Origin: Bacteroidales bacterium
Lineage (GTDB): Bacteria; Bacteroidota; Bacteroidia; Bacteroidales; G3-4614
NCBI GenBank assembly: GCA_015061035.1
Contig: SUXK01000006.1
Coordinates: 26,424 to 90,423, forward strand
Reading direction: 5' to 3'
DNA: 64,000 nucleotides
Under the pieces are notes generated by a model, which did not search any database, was not told the DNA's origin, and was given only the letters and a program-made list of their open reading frames with translations. Both the position numbers and the translations under genes were made by a program. This document shows positions 7,514-17,339 of this stretch, one piece after another. Position 1 is the stretch's first letter. Each line of letters opens with the position of its first letter.

Positions 7514-10225
7514 TTATTCAACAGCCGCCTGTGCCGCAGCAACACGTGCGATAGGCACGCGGAATGGGCTACAACTTACGTAGTTCATACCAAGTGAAGC
7601 ACAGAATTTAACTGATGAAGGCTCACCTCCGTGCTCTCCACAGATACCAACTTTTAAGTGGCTCTTAGTTGAACGACCTTTTTCAGTACCCATCTTAACA
7701 AGTTGTCCAACACCTTCTTGATCTAAGATCTGGAATGGATCGTTTTTCAAGATACCTTTCTCTTGGTAAACTTTCAAGAATTTTCCAGCGTCATCGCGAG
7801 AGAATCCGAATGTCATTTGAGTAAGGTCGTTAGTACCGAATGAGAAGAAGTCAGCAACCTCTGCAATCTTATCAGCAGTAAGAGCAGCACGAGGAACCTC
7901 AATCATAGTACCAATCTTATAGTCAACTTTTGCACCACGCTCTGCAAATACTTTCTCTGCAGTTGCTGTGATAACCTCTGCTTGCATTTTTAACTCGTTC
8001 AAAGAACCTACAAGAGGAACCATAATCTCAGGAGTTACTTTTACGCCCTCTGCTTGAGCATCCATTGCAGCCTCAATGATAGCACGTGCTTGCATCTCTG
8101 TAATCTCAGGATAAGTACATCCAAGACGACAACCACGGTGTCCTAACATTGGGTTAAACTCTGCAAGTGAATCAACAGCGTTCTTAACCTCTTCAATTGT
8201 TAATCCCATCTCTTCAGCAAGTTCTTTTTGAGTTGCTAATTGATGAGGAACGAATTCATGTAGAGGAGGATCAAGAAGACGGATAGTAACACCAAATCCA
8301 TCCATTGCTTTGAAGATTCCGTAGAAGTCTTGACGTTGCATTGGAAGAAGTTTCTTAAGAGCCTCGCGGCGTCCCTCTTCATCTTTTGAGAGAATCATCT
8401 CACGCATTGCTTTGATACGGTCACCCTCAAAGAACATGTGCTCTGTACGGCAAAGACCAATACCTTTTGCTCCAAAACGGCGCGCTGTTTCAGCATCGCG
8501 AGGAGTATCAGCATTTGTGCGAACATCCATTTGAGTGAATTTCTCAGCAATATCCATGATAGCACCAAAGTCTCCGCTTAAGTCAGCCTCAACTGTTCTA
8601 ACTTGACCATCATAAACTTCACCTGTTGATCCGTTCAATGAAATCCAATCACCCTCTTTATATACTTTACCGCTCATCTCAATTGTACGAGCCTTGTAGT
8701 CAACGATGATTTCTCCTGCACCTGATACACAGCATTTACCCATACCACGAGCAACTACGGCAGCGTGAGAAGTCATACCTCCACGTGCAGTAAGGATACC
8801 TTGTGCAACGTTCATACCGCGAAGGTCCTCTGGAGAAGTCTCGATACGAACAAGGATAACTTTTTTACGTTTCTCAGCCCATGCTTCAGCGTCGTCAGCG
8901 AAGAATACGATTTGACCTGATGCAGCACCGGGAGAAGCGGGAAGACCTTTGGCCATTACGCGAGCCTCTTTAAGAGCCACTTTGTCAAAGATTGGGTGTA
9001 GTAACTCGTCAAGTTTTTGAGGCTCCATACGTTTCAATACAGTCTTTTCGTCAATTTGTCCGTCGCGAAGCATATCCATAGCAATTTTTACCATGGCAGC
9101 ACCTGTACGTTTTCCGTTACGAGTTTGCAATAACCACAATTTACCATCTTGAATAGTAAACTCAAGGTCTTGCATATCTGTAAAGTAGTCTTCCAATTTT
9201 TGTTGAGTCTCAATAAGGTCTTTAGCACACTCAGGCATAGCCTCTTCAAGAGAAGGATATTTTGAAGCACGTTCCTCTTCGCTAATTCCTTGAAGTTTTG
9301 CCCAACGGCGTGAACCCTCGATTGTGATTTGTTGAGGAGTACGGATACCAGCAACAACGTCCTCTCCTTGAGCGTTGATTAGATACTCACCGTTGAAAAT
9401 ATCCTCACCAGTTGCAGCGTCACGAGTAAATGCAACACCAGTTGCAGATGTGTTACCCATGTTACCGAATACCATTGCTTGTACGTTTACTGCAGTACCC
9501 CATTCTTCTGGGATTTGGTTCATTCGGCGGTAGTAGATAGCACGCTCGTTCATCCAACTGTCAAATACAGCACAGATAGCACCCCAAAGTTGTTCCCAAG
9601 GATTGTCGGGGAAATCTTTACCTGTTCTCTCTTTAACTGCACTCTTGAAAAGTTTTACCAACTCTTTAAGATCTTCAACGTCAAGTTCAGTATCTAATTT
9701 AACACCTTTAGCCTCTTTTACTTTGTCCATAACCTCCTCGAATGGATCGATGTCAGTTTTGCTTTTTGGTTTCATACCAAGAACAACGTCTCCGTACATT
9801 TGTACGAAACGGCGGTAAGAGTCCCAAGCAAAACGAGGATTGCCAGATTTCTCAGCAATACCCTCTGCTACCTCTTCAGTGATACCAAGGTTAAGAACTG
9901 TATCCATCATACCGGGCATTGAAACGCGAGCTCCTGAACGAACAGATACTAATAGGGGATTTTTAGCGTCACCAAATTTTGTACCCATTAAATTCTCAAC
10001 GTGAGCAATTGCTTTCTCAACGTCCTCTTTAATCATTGCAACTACTGCATCTTTACCCTCTTTAGTGTAAGTTGTACAAACTTCTGTTGTGATGGTAAAG
10101 CCCGGAGGAACTGGAACTCCAATTAAGTTCATCTCAGCAAGGTTTGCACCTTTACCTCCGAGAAGATTTTTCATATCGGCACGACCTTCTGCTTGTCCGT
10201 TACCGAAAGTATAAACTCTCTTCAT
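7514..10225 (-). CDS. ppdK: Pyruvate, phosphate dikinase
   Basis: 903 residues, full length for PPDK. The enzyme interconverts pyruvate + ATP + Pi and PEP + AMP + PPi in the cytosol, linking glycolysis and gluconeogenesis. An N-terminal ATP-grasp domain has the glycine-rich start KNLLGGKGANLAEM. The central phospho-His domain has GGMTSHAAVVARGMGKCC, with the swivelling His. The C-terminal PEP/pyruvate TIM barrel has FSFGTNDLTQMTFGFSRDD and the catalytic Cys loop GICGEHGGEPSSVKFC. It is a single gene with its own promoter (10296-10326) and terminator (7445-7483). It is noticeably richer in G+C than most of the window, as expected for a highly expressed gene in this group. The identification is secure. 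Confidence 0.98.
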   Translation of the reverse strand: MKRVYTFGNGQAEGRADMKNLLGGKGANLAEMNLIGVPVPPGFTITTEVCTTYTKEGKDAVVAMIKEDVEKAIAHVENLMGTKFGDAKNPLLVSVRSGARVSMPGMMDTVLNLGITEEVAEGIAEKSGNPRFAWDSYRRFVQMYGDVVLGMKPKSKTDIDPFEEVMDKVKEAKGVKLDTELDVEDLKELVKLFKSAVKERTGKDFPDNPWEQLWGAICAVFDSWMNERAIYYRRMNQIPEEWGTAVNVQAMVFGNMGNTSATGVAFTRDAATGEDIFNGEYLINAQGEDVVAGIRTPQQITIEGSRRWAKLQGISEEERASKYPSLEEAMPECAKDLIETQQKLEDYFTDMQDLEFTIQDGKLWLLQTRNGKRTGAAMVKIAMDMLRDGQIDEKTVLKRMEPQKLDELLHPIFDKVALKEARVMAKGLPASPGAASGQIVFFADDAEAWAEKRKKVILVRIETSPEDLRGMNVAQGILTARGGMTSHAAVVARGMGKCCVSGAGEIIVDYKARTIEMSGKVYKEGDWISLNGSTGEVYDGQVRTVEADLSGDFGAIMDIAEKFTQMDVRTNADTPRDAETARRFGAKGIGLCRTEHMFFEGDRIKAMREMILSKDEEGRREALKKLLPMQRQDFYGIFKAMDGFGVTIRLLDPPLHEFVPHQLATQKELAEEMGLTIEEVKNAVDSLAEFNPMLGHRGCRLGCTYPEITEMQARAIIEAAMDAQAEGVKVTPEIMVPLVGSLNELKMQAEVITATAEKVFAERGAKVDYKIGTMIEVPRAALTADKIAEVADFFSFGTNDLTQMTFGFSRDDAGKFLKVYQEKGILKNDPFQILDQEGVGQLVKMGTEKGRSTKSHLKVGICGEHGGEPSSVKFCASLGMNYVSCSPFRVPIARVAAAQAAVE

Positions 10226-10295
10226 TCTTTAAGATGTGTTTAGTTAATATATAGTAATTAAAAAATTGTTTTTTTCGTATTTTGCGAACCAACTA

Positions 10296-10326
10296 CAAAA
10301 GTAATAATATATGTCTGATTTTGCAA
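10296..10326 (-). promoter_or_regulatory. ppdK promoter
   Basis: Reading leftward, TTGC (10326-10323), a 19-bp spacer and TACTTTTG (10303-10296) fit the Bacteroidota -33/-7 pattern, about 70 bp before the ppdK ATG. Confidence 0.6.
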
Positions 10327-10396
10327 GTGCAATAAGGGGTAAATGATAAAAAAAATAAAAAAAATATTTTATGGCGGTAATTCGGGTAATTATGTG

Positions 10397-10404
10397 TAAC
10401 TTTG
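10397..10404 (+). promoter_or_regulatory. -7 element of the rlmD operon
   Basis: TAACTTTG matches TAnnTTTG exactly, about 55 bp before the TTG start of rlmD. The -33 element is unclear. Confidence 0.55.
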
Positions 10405-10458
10405 GAACGTTTTTTTTATAGAAAATAGAGTAAAATAATATAATAAAAATTATAAAAG

Positions 10459-11868
10459 TTGGCACGAAAAAAGAGAGAATTACCCTTGATTGAGGGTGTT
10501 GAAATAAAAGGCGTTGCGGCAGAAGGTAAAGCGGTAGCACGAGTAAATGATTTAGTCGTATTTATTCCTTATGCAGCACCAGGAGATGTTGCAGATATTC
10601 AACTTACTCGCAAAAAGAATAGTTATGCAGAGGGTAAAGTTGTTGCAATTAAAGAGTATTCTCCATATAGAATTACTCCCAAATGTAAGCATTTTGGAGT
10701 TTGTGGTGGATGTAAGTGGCAGCATCTTGACTATTCAAAACAAATAGAGTATAAGCAACAACAAGTAATTGATAATTTAACACGAATAGGAAAAGTTCAA
10801 TTACCAGAGATCTCTCCTATATTAGGATCAGAGAAACAATATTATTATCGTAATAAGTTGGAGTTTACATTCTCAAATCGTTCGTGGCTAACCAAAGAGG
10901 AGTTGGATTCTCAAATAGAGTTCTCTTCGCGTGATGCTTTGGGATTTCATATCCCCGGAATGTTTGATAAAGTTCTTGATGTAAAGGAGTGTCATCTTCA
11001 AGATGATATTTCAAATAAGATACGATTGTCAATAAGGGAATTTGCCATACAAAACAGATATTCATTCTTTGATTTGCGGGCACAAGAAGGAGATATGCGA
11101 GGTATTATTATTCGTACATCTTCAACTGGAGAGATAATGCTTATTGTTATTTTTGCTACAAATGATAATGATAAAATATCTGCAATGATGAATCATATAT
11201 CATCATCGTTCCCTCAGATAACTTCGTTAATGTATGTTGTAAATCAAAAATGTAACGATATAATTAGTGATTTGCCTATTGAAGTATGGAGTGGTAAAGA
11301 CCATATAATTGAACAGATGGAAGATTTGAAATTCAAGGTAGGTCCCAAATCGTTCTATCAAACAAACTCAGAGCAAGCATATCGTTTATATAGTGTAGTT
11401 CGAGATTTTGCATCATTAAGTGGAGATGAATTTGTTTATGACCTTTATACCGGAACAGGAACAATAGCAAATTTTGTTGCCAAGAAAGCAAAAAGAGTTA
11501 TTGGTATAGAGTATGTACCTGATGCAATAGAAGACGCAAAAGTTAATTCTCAACTCAACAATATTGATAACACATATTTCATTGCAGGAGATATGAAAGA
11601 TATTCTTACAAATGAATTTGTTGAGAAAAACGGGCGTCCTGATGTGATTATTACAGATCCTCCACGTGCTGGTATGCACGAAGATGTTATTAATGTTATA
11701 CTTGCAGCAGCCCCTGATAAAATTGTTTATGTAAGTTGTAATCCAGCAACTCAAGCTCGTGATGCAGCAATGTTAGAGAGTGCTTATAAAATTACAAAAG
11801 TTCAACCTGTTGATATGTTCCCTCATACACATCATGTTGAAAATGTAATGTTGTTTGAAAAAAGATAA
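10459..11868 (+). CDS. rlmD: 23S rRNA (uracil-5-)-methyltransferase RlmD/RumA family
   Basis: 469 residues. An N-terminal TRAM domain (1-70) is followed by an iron-sulfur Cys cluster (CKHFGVCGGCKWQ), a SAM-binding core (YDLYTGTGTIANFVA), the DPPRAG motif and the catalytic Cys in VSCNPATQARD. It methylates C5 of a uridine in 23S rRNA; U1939 is the usual target of RlmD, but the exact site cannot be read from sequence. The start is TTG at 10459: the product begins MARKKRELPLIEG, matching where relatives begin, and no in-frame ATG lies nearby. It heads an operon in which the MFS gene follows by 23 bp. Confidence 0.92.
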   Translation: MARKKRELPLIEGVEIKGVAAEGKAVARVNDLVVFIPYAAPGDVADIQLTRKKNSYAEGKVVAIKEYSPYRITPKCKHFGVCGGCKWQHLDYSKQIEYKQQQVIDNLTRIGKVQLPEISPILGSEKQYYYRNKLEFTFSNRSWLTKEELDSQIEFSSRDALGFHIPGMFDKVLDVKECHLQDDISNKIRLSIREFAIQNRYSFFDLRAQEGDMRGIIIRTSSTGEIMLIVIFATNDNDKISAMMNHISSSFPQITSLMYVVNQKCNDIISDLPIEVWSGKDHIIEQMEDLKFKVGPKSFYQTNSEQAYRLYSVVRDFASLSGDEFVYDLYTGTGTIANFVAKKAKRVIGIEYVPDAIEDAKVNSQLNNIDNTYFIAGDMKDILTNEFVEKNGRPDVIITDPPRAGMHEDVINVILAAAPDKIVYVSCNPATQARDAAMLESAYKITKVQPVDMFPHTHHVENVMLFEKR

Positions 11869-11891
11869 ATTAAGTATATAAAGGATATAAT

Positions 11892-13271
11892 ATGCAAAAA
11901 TTAAGTGATAAATCATCTGTAAGATGGGGAGTAATGGTAATAGTATCATTTACTATGATGTGTGGTTATATTTTAACCGATATAATGGCTCCGTTGAAAG
12001 AGGTGTTAGAGAATGAATTGAGTTGGAGTAGTACTGATTATGGAATATTTTCAGGTGCATACGGATACTTGAATGTCTTCTTGTTGATGATTATTTTTGG
12101 AGGTTTAATACTCGATAAATTAGGCATCCGCTTCACAGGACTAACATCTGCTTTGTTAATGATAATTGGTGCAACAATTAAATATTTTGCAATTGACGCA
12201 TTGCCATCAGATAACGAAATTTTAGGCATAAATAGTCAAGTGCTTATGGCGTCGTTAGGATTTGCAATATTTGGAGTTGGATGCGAAATAATGAATATTA
12301 CAGTTACAAAAATAATTGTAAAGTGGTTTAAAGGAAAAGAGATAGCTCTTGCCTTAGGATTGCAGGTAGCAATAGCCAGAATAGGAACAATAGTCGCGTT
12401 AATGTTTGCAATGCCTATTGCAGAGTATTTTGGCGTAATGCAAGATGGTAAGTTAGTTGATTACAATCAAGCAATGCCAATACTTATGTGTTTGTTGTTC
12501 TTATGTATAGGTTTTGTTGGATTTATAGGTTACACATTCTTTGATAAACAACTTGATAAACAAACTAATGGAGAACTAAATGCAGAGAGTGATGAAGAGA
12601 AATTTAAACTCTCAGATGTTAAAAACGTAATTACCAATAGAGGTTTCTGGTTGATAGCGATAATATGTGTATTCTTCTATTCTGCAGTATTTCCATTCTT
12701 AAAATATGCTTCAGATTTGATGATACACAAATATGATGTTGAGCCATCATTGGCAGGAATTATTCCATCAGTATTACCTTTTGGAACAATGGTTCTTACA
12801 CCTCTATTTGGAATGATGTACGACCGTAAGGGATATGGAGCATCTATAATGATTTTTGGATCGTTGCTTCTCGTTGCAGTACACTTACTATTTGCAATGC
12901 CAATATTTAATAACTGGGTGTTTGCTCTAATATTGATGTTCGTATTAGGAGCAGCATTCTCTCTTGTCCCATCTGCAATGTGGCCATCAGTTCCAAAAAT
13001 AATTAATGAGAAGGAGCTGGGTACTGCATACTCCCTAATATTCTGGGTACAAAACTGGGGACTTATGGGATTTCCCCTATTGATTGGATGGATTCTTGAA
13101 AAGTATTGTATTGTATCATCTGTAACTGATGATAAAATTAAATACGACTATACTCTGCCTATGATAATATTTGCCTCTCTTGGTGTAATAGCAATGCTAT
13201 TTGCTATATGGTTAAAGAGAGAAGATAAATCTAAATCATACGGATTAGAAGAACCTAACATAAAAGACTAA
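11892..13271 (+). CDS. MFS transporter, MFSD1-like
   Basis: 459 residues with about 12 membrane segments, starting near residue 14 (WGVMVIVSFTMMCGYIL). The loop between segments 2 and 3 has LDKLGIRFTG and the equivalent loop of the second half has YDRKGYG, a degenerate form of the MFS signature. A charged cytoplasmic loop (about residues 220-245) splits the two halves. Overall it recalls MFSD1-type carriers. The substrate is unknown. It lies 23 bp after rlmD and 11 bp before pnuC, in one operon. Its place beside pnuC-thiN makes a link to thiamine or vitamin uptake possible, but that is inference from position. Confidence 0.85.
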   Translation: MQKLSDKSSVRWGVMVIVSFTMMCGYILTDIMAPLKEVLENELSWSSTDYGIFSGAYGYLNVFLLMIIFGGLILDKLGIRFTGLTSALLMIIGATIKYFAIDALPSDNEILGINSQVLMASLGFAIFGVGCEIMNITVTKIIVKWFKGKEIALALGLQVAIARIGTIVALMFAMPIAEYFGVMQDGKLVDYNQAMPILMCLLFLCIGFVGFIGYTFFDKQLDKQTNGELNAESDEEKFKLSDVKNVITNRGFWLIAIICVFFYSAVFPFLKYASDLMIHKYDVEPSLAGIIPSVLPFGTMVLTPLFGMMYDRKGYGASIMIFGSLLLVAVHLLFAMPIFNNWVFALILMFVLGAAFSLVPSAMWPSVPKIINEKELGTAYSLIFWVQNWGLMGFPLLIGWILEKYCIVSSVTDDKIKYDYTLPMIIFASLGVIAMLFAIWLKREDKSKSYGLEEPNIKD

Positions 13272-13282
13272 GATTTTAATTT

Positions 13283-13876
13283 GTGGAATTATATATTGAA
13301 ATATTTGGCACTATCATTGGCCTTATATATCTATGGTTAGAATATAAGGCAAATATATATTTGTGGGTAGTAAGCATTATAATGCCCGCCATATACATAT
13401 ATATATTCTACAATGCAGGACTCTATGCCGATTTTGTAATCAACGTTTACTATTTGTTTATAGCAATATATGGCTGGTTAGCATGGAAGTATGGCTTTAA
13501 ACTATTTAAAATCTCTTCAAAAAGGGATAGGGTAGAGGGGTTGAAAATTTCATCACTTCCAAAGAAAGCATGGCTTAAATTGATCGCAGTATATCTTATA
13601 CTTCAATTTTTAATAACTTGGGTGCTTATAACATATACAAATAGTAATGTACCGTGGCTTGATTCATTTACAACGTCAGTTAGCATTATAGCAATGTGGA
13701 TGTTGGCTCGTAAATATGTTGAGCAATGGTTGGTGTGGATAGTAGTTGATGTTGTAAGTGTAGGTTTGTATATATATAAAGATTTATATTATACCTCTGC
13801 TTTATATGCTCTATATGCAGTTATTGCAATTCTGGGTTATATAAAATGGAAGAAAATGATGCTTTTAAATGAGTGA
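13283..13876 (+). CDS. pnuC: PnuC-family vitamin transporter, probably thiamine (PnuT-type)
   Basis: 197 residues, nearly all in membrane helices. PnuC features include the early GLIYLWLEYKANIYLW segment, INVYYLFIAIYGWLAWKYG and the C-terminal VEQWLVWIVVDVVSVGLYIYKDLYYT. PnuC carriers move unphosphorylated vitamins by facilitated diffusion and rely on a kinase to trap them. The next gene, overlapping by 8 bp, is thiamine pyrophosphokinase, which points to thiamine (PnuT) rather than nicotinamide riboside. The start is GTG at 13283; an in-frame TAA two codons upstream (13277-13279) rules out anything earlier. Confidence 0.9.
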   Translation: MELYIEIFGTIIGLIYLWLEYKANIYLWVVSIIMPAIYIYIFYNAGLYADFVINVYYLFIAIYGWLAWKYGFKLFKISSKRDRVEGLKISSLPKKAWLKLIAVYLILQFLITWVLITYTNSNVPWLDSFTTSVSIIAMWMLARKYVEQWLVWIVVDVVSVGLYIYKDLYYTSALYALYAVIAILGYIKWKKMMLLNE

Positions 13877-14492
13877 TTTTATAGATAATATAGATGCGGT
13901 AATTTTAGCAAACGGAGAATATCCTTCACATGAAATACCATTGCAAATATTGTATAATGCCAACTATGTGGTATGTTGCGATGGAGGAGCAGATGCTTAT
14001 ATTGCACAAGGATGTACGCCCGATGCAATAATAGGAGATGGAGACTCATTGAGTGCCGAGAACAGGGAGCGTTATTCAAGTATAATCTATTATGTGCCAG
14101 ATCAAGATACAAATGATCAAACCAAAGCAGTCAATTTCTTAATCTCAAAAGGGTGTAAGACTATTGCTATTGTGGGAGCAACAGGAAAACGAGAAGATCA
14201 CACAATAGGGAATATCTCGTTACTATCTGAATATAAACAAAAAGGTTTGAATATTAGATGTTACACTGATTACGGAGTCTTTATACCTTGTAATGGAAAT
14301 CTTGAAATGTTATCAAGAGAAGGAGTTCAGGTCTCTATATTCAATGTAAATGCATCAGGTTTCTCATCAGTAGGCTTAAAATATCCAATTTACGATTTCA
14401 CTTCGCTTTGGCAAGGAACATTAAATTGTTGCGAGACAGATCATTTTACAATAAAAGCTAAAGGAGAGTATCTTATTTTTATGACCTATTAA
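13869..14492 (+). CDS. thiN: Thiamine pyrophosphokinase (thiamine diphosphokinase)
   Basis: 207 residues. It transfers pyrophosphate from ATP to thiamine, making thiamine diphosphate. Family motifs are DGGADAYIAQGCTPD and IGDGDSLS (metal and nucleotide site), DQDTNDQTKAVNFL and GATGKREDHTIGN; the C-terminal beta domain has the thiamine-site-like GFSSVGLKYPI and ends KGEYLIFMTY. The start overlaps the end of pnuC by 8 bp, so translation is probably coupled. Together they form a scavenging unit. I see no TPP riboswitch nearby. Confidence 0.93.
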   Translation: MSDFIDNIDAVILANGEYPSHEIPLQILYNANYVVCCDGGADAYIAQGCTPDAIIGDGDSLSAENRERYSSIIYYVPDQDTNDQTKAVNFLISKGCKTIAIVGATGKREDHTIGNISLLSEYKQKGLNIRCYTDYGVFIPCNGNLEMLSREGVQVSIFNVNASGFSSVGLKYPIYDFTSLWQGTLNCCETDHFTIKAKGEYLIFMTY

Positions 14493-14500
14493 TGTTAAGT

Positions 14501-15190
14501 CTATTTTTTTCGTCCTTTTATATTGTATATGTATGATAGAGATACAAGTATAGACTGGTTTGAAGAAACAGAAAAATAATCAGCACTTTTATTGTTAAAT
14601 ATATCAGCAAGGCCAAAGTAATATCTGCCTTCTAACATAATTGCATGATTGTTCTTGATTCTTACTTCGCATCCTAATCCTCCTGTTAATCCATAATCAA
14701 AAGGTTTGTCACCCCCCATATTGTAGTGGGTAGTCTCTCTATTGGTGGCAAACTTAGGAATTGAATTTATATCAAAGTTTGACTTTGTCTTTTCTCCGAT
14801 GCAAACACCTATTTGAGGTCCGATGTTTACAAAAAATCTAAAACTTTTTTTGCCAAAATATATATGTGCTAAAAAAGGTAGTTCAATATAATTTAAAGTC
14901 CTGCTGTATTTATATTGAGTATCGCTATCCTTGAATTTCTCTTTCCACCCTTTTTCTGCGTAGTTAAGTTCTAAAATAATACCAAAGAAACGCTCTTCAA
15001 TATATCTCATTGAAATGCCACCTAAAGCTCCCATTTCCATAGATTGTTTAATACTTGGGCTAATTGAGAGTTGAGAGAATGTTACACCGCCCTTTGCACC
15101 AAACCATAACTCCTTATCAATTTTTTTCTGAGCAGATGAGTTGGCTATCGAAAATAAAATAATAGTTAGGATAATTAGCGTGCGTTTCAT
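14501..15190 (-). CDS. Outer-membrane beta-barrel protein (PorT-like family)
   Basis: 229 residues. A signal peptide (residues 1-20, [20 protein letters not shown]) is followed by WFGAKGGVTFSQLS, a typical first strand of the small PorT-like barrels, alternating strands throughout (FFGIILELNYAEKGW, FFVNIGPQIGVCIG) and an aromatic C-terminal strand. The ATG overlaps the stop of the upstream LysM gene by one base (TAATG), so the two are translationally coupled and probably work together at the envelope. The specific role is unknown. It converges on thiN. Confidence 0.8.
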   Translation of the reverse strand: MKRTLIILTIILFSIANSSAQKKIDKELWFGAKGGVTFSQLSISPSIKQSMEMGALGGISMRYIEERFFGIILELNYAEKGWKEKFKDSDTQYKYSRTLNYIELPFLAHIYFGKKSFRFFVNIGPQIGVCIGEKTKSNFDINSIPKFATNRETTHYNMGGDKPFDYGLTGGLGCEVRIKNNHAIMLEGRYYFGLADIFNNKSADYFSVSSNQSILVSLSYIYNIKGRKK

Positions 15191-17061
15191 TATTTAACTT
15201 TCTCTTTTACTATTTTGTAATCAGGAGTAAATGTAATAAAGTACAAGTTGGTATTTACCAATCCGCTCTCGTCTGATAATCTTGTGAACGAGAAGTCTGT
15301 TTGTATGCTTTGAGATTCTATTGTTTCTAAGTATTGTTCAAAATTGTTGTTGTGTCTAAGCATTCCATTTATTAAGTACATACCTGTGTCAAATCCTAAT
15401 AAATTTGGAGAGGGAAACATAATACTCTTCTCTGGACCAAACCAGTATCTGAAATTTTTATTAAACTCTTTCCAGTTACTTTTAGTTGGTTCGCTATAAA
15501 AACGTGAGAATATAGTTGTGTTTAATGCATGGAATGTTTCTAAATAATCTTTTATGTATGTTTGCCATTCAGGGTATCCAAAAATTGATACAGATAAAGT
15601 TGGGTTGCCCTCTTTTAAACGAGTAGCAATAGCACAAGTTTTTGCTACTCCACTTTTACTTGAAGATGAAGCAACAAGTATAATATTGCTATTGTCATTA
15701 ATAGAGTTTTGAAGAACCTCATAATCTGTAACTTCATTGAATGAGAACTTCTTGAACTCTTTTCCGTTTAATCGTAAATCATTGCAAATAATATCAATAA
15801 AGTCGGCTTTGTCATTTTGTTCTTGATTATCTATTAAAAATATAATCTCTTTATCAGCCGTTGTTTCAATTAAATGTTTACTTGCAGCAGCAAAGAACAT
15901 ATTGCTTGGAATATGTCCTTGTATTATATGTGGATTATTTTCATACTCTTTATTTTTAACAGAGAAAGAATTCACGAGATAAATTTTATTCTCTTTTGCA
16001 AAAGCACTTAAAAGATTAATTTCCTCATTTTTATCCGAACCAAATATAATATTAATATTTTTCATCTCGGGTTTGTTAAGAATCTCTTTTAGAGTGTTAA
16101 TATCACCATTGGTGTCGAATGTGTAAACATTTGATTTTAATCCATTATTTTTTAAACTATCTAATGCCAATAGTAAACCTTTGTAGTAGTCAGAGTATGG
16201 CGATTGAACTCCAGATATTGATAATTTAAATGGAAATATAACCGCAATATTTATTTCGTTAGATTTTGTTTCATCATTATCATTGTAATTTAGTATAATG
16301 TGTTTATTTTCTGCTTCATACTCATTTACAACTTTTTTGACCTCTTGTGTTAAAGGAATATACAAAATATCATCTTTCTTTATAATTCCGCCCAAATTAG
16401 GATTACATGCAATTATTGCGTCAACCGTTGTATTGAATTTTTGCGATATGCTATATAGAGTTTCTCGCCTTTTTACCACATATTTCTCGGTATTGTATGT
16501 TACACCACCTATTACAACTTTATTATCAATAACATCGTTTTTAGGTAGGGTATCTGTTTTTAGTTCTGCGGTTTCATTAATTTCTTCTTTAACTATTGAT
16601 CGTTGTTCTTCTTGTTTATGAGGATTGCTGTTGCTTACAATTAATACTTGACCAACCTTAATTGAGTTTGAGTTTAAATTGTTTAAAGTTTTTATATCAT
16701 TAATTGAGATATTGTATTTCTTTGAAATAGCATAAAGACTTTCTCCTGCCTTAACTATGTGTGTTGTAGGTAATACGTTACTTTGAGTACTATTGCTATT
16801 TGCTTGTGCTATTGTAGGAATATATAGTTTTGCACCTTTGTTTAATCCATTTTTTGTTGTAGGATTAAATTTAACAATCTCATCGCGAGTTACGCCAAAT
16901 TTTCTACCAATGCTATAAAATCCTTCACCAGGTTGAACATAATATATATAGCATTCAGTCCCGTTTATTGTCGTTTTTTTGTATCCATCAGTGGCCTCTA
17001 TATTAAAACCGATAGATAGCATAAATATGAATATTGTTAATATTTTGCCAAAATGTTTCAT
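15190..17061 (-). CDS. Multi-LysM protein with periplasmic-binding (ABC substrate-like) domain
   Basis: 623 residues. Signal peptide (1-23) and three LysM domains at about 35-80 ([18 protein letters not shown]), 100-145 ([18 protein letters not shown]) and 193-240 ([18 protein letters not shown]), separated by polar linkers. The C-terminal 350 residues ([48 protein letters not shown]) look like a type I periplasmic-binding fold of the amino-acid ABC substrate kind. No permease or ATPase is nearby. I infer a peptidoglycan-attached sensor or scaffold rather than an importer component; LpoA of proteobacteria is a distant precedent for such a fold in wall synthesis. It is coupled to the barrel gene downstream. 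Confidence 0.85.
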   Translation of the reverse strand: MKHFGKILTIFIFMLSIGFNIEATDGYKKTTINGTECYIYYVQPGEGFYSIGRKFGVTRDEIVKFNPTTKNGLNKGAKLYIPTIAQANSNSTQSNVLPTTHIVKAGESLYAISKKYNISINDIKTLNNLNSNSIKVGQVLIVSNSNPHKQEEQRSIVKEEINETAELKTDTLPKNDVIDNKVVIGGVTYNTEKYVVKRRETLYSISQKFNTTVDAIIACNPNLGGIIKKDDILYIPLTQEVKKVVNEYEAENKHIILNYNDNDETKSNEINIAVIFPFKLSISGVQSPYSDYYKGLLLALDSLKNNGLKSNVYTFDTNGDINTLKEILNKPEMKNINIIFGSDKNEEINLLSAFAKENKIYLVNSFSVKNKEYENNPHIIQGHIPSNMFFAAASKHLIETTADKEIIFLIDNQEQNDKADFIDIICNDLRLNGKEFKKFSFNEVTDYEVLQNSINDNSNIILVASSSSKSGVAKTCAIATRLKEGNPTLSVSIFGYPEWQTYIKDYLETFHALNTTIFSRFYSEPTKSNWKEFNKNFRYWFGPEKSIMFPSPNLLGFDTGMYLINGMLRHNNNFEQYLETIESQSIQTDFSFTRLSDESGLVNTNLYFITFTPDYKIVKEKVK

Positions 17062-17101
17062 AAAGCAGATATTATAATTATAAATATATCATTACAAAGT
17101 G

Positions 17102-17132
17102 CGAAGTTATGAAAAAAACCTTATTATTGCAA
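17102..17132 (-). promoter_or_regulatory. Promoter of the LysM / outer-membrane barrel operon
   Basis: Reading leftward, TTGC (17132-17129), a 19-bp spacer and TAACTTCG (17109-17102) lie about 40 bp before the ATG at 17061. Confidence 0.6.
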
Positions 17133-17318
17133 CTTGTAATATTTTAATAATCTTTCCGTTTAATGTAAAGATACTTTTAAATAACTATCTTAAAATTAAA
17201 ATAGTCAAATTTATTAATTGAATTTATATAGACTCAAATAGAGATCAAATAATATATAAAAACATGTTTTGTGTTTAGATTTTTAGATAGTTTACAATAA
17301 AAATATTATATAAAATTG

Positions 17319-17326
17319 TATCTTCG
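17319..17326 (+). promoter_or_regulatory. -7 element of the T9SS-type protein gene
   Basis: TATCTTCG, the variant -7 also seen at 25087 and 45700, ends 13 bp before the ATG at 17340. It shows that the longer reading frame starting at 17316 is not the true start. Confidence 0.5.
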
Positions 17327-17339
17327 CAATAAATATTAT

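Noticed and set aside
10226-10458. Possible TPP riboswitch before the rlmD-pnuC-thiN operon
   Set aside because: I see none of the conserved TPP-riboswitch stem or core bases; only promoter elements are visible.
10244-10540. 98-residue minus-strand frame over the rlmD start
   Set aside because: It crosses two promoters in the divergent ppdK/rlmD gap and has no motif; chance frame.
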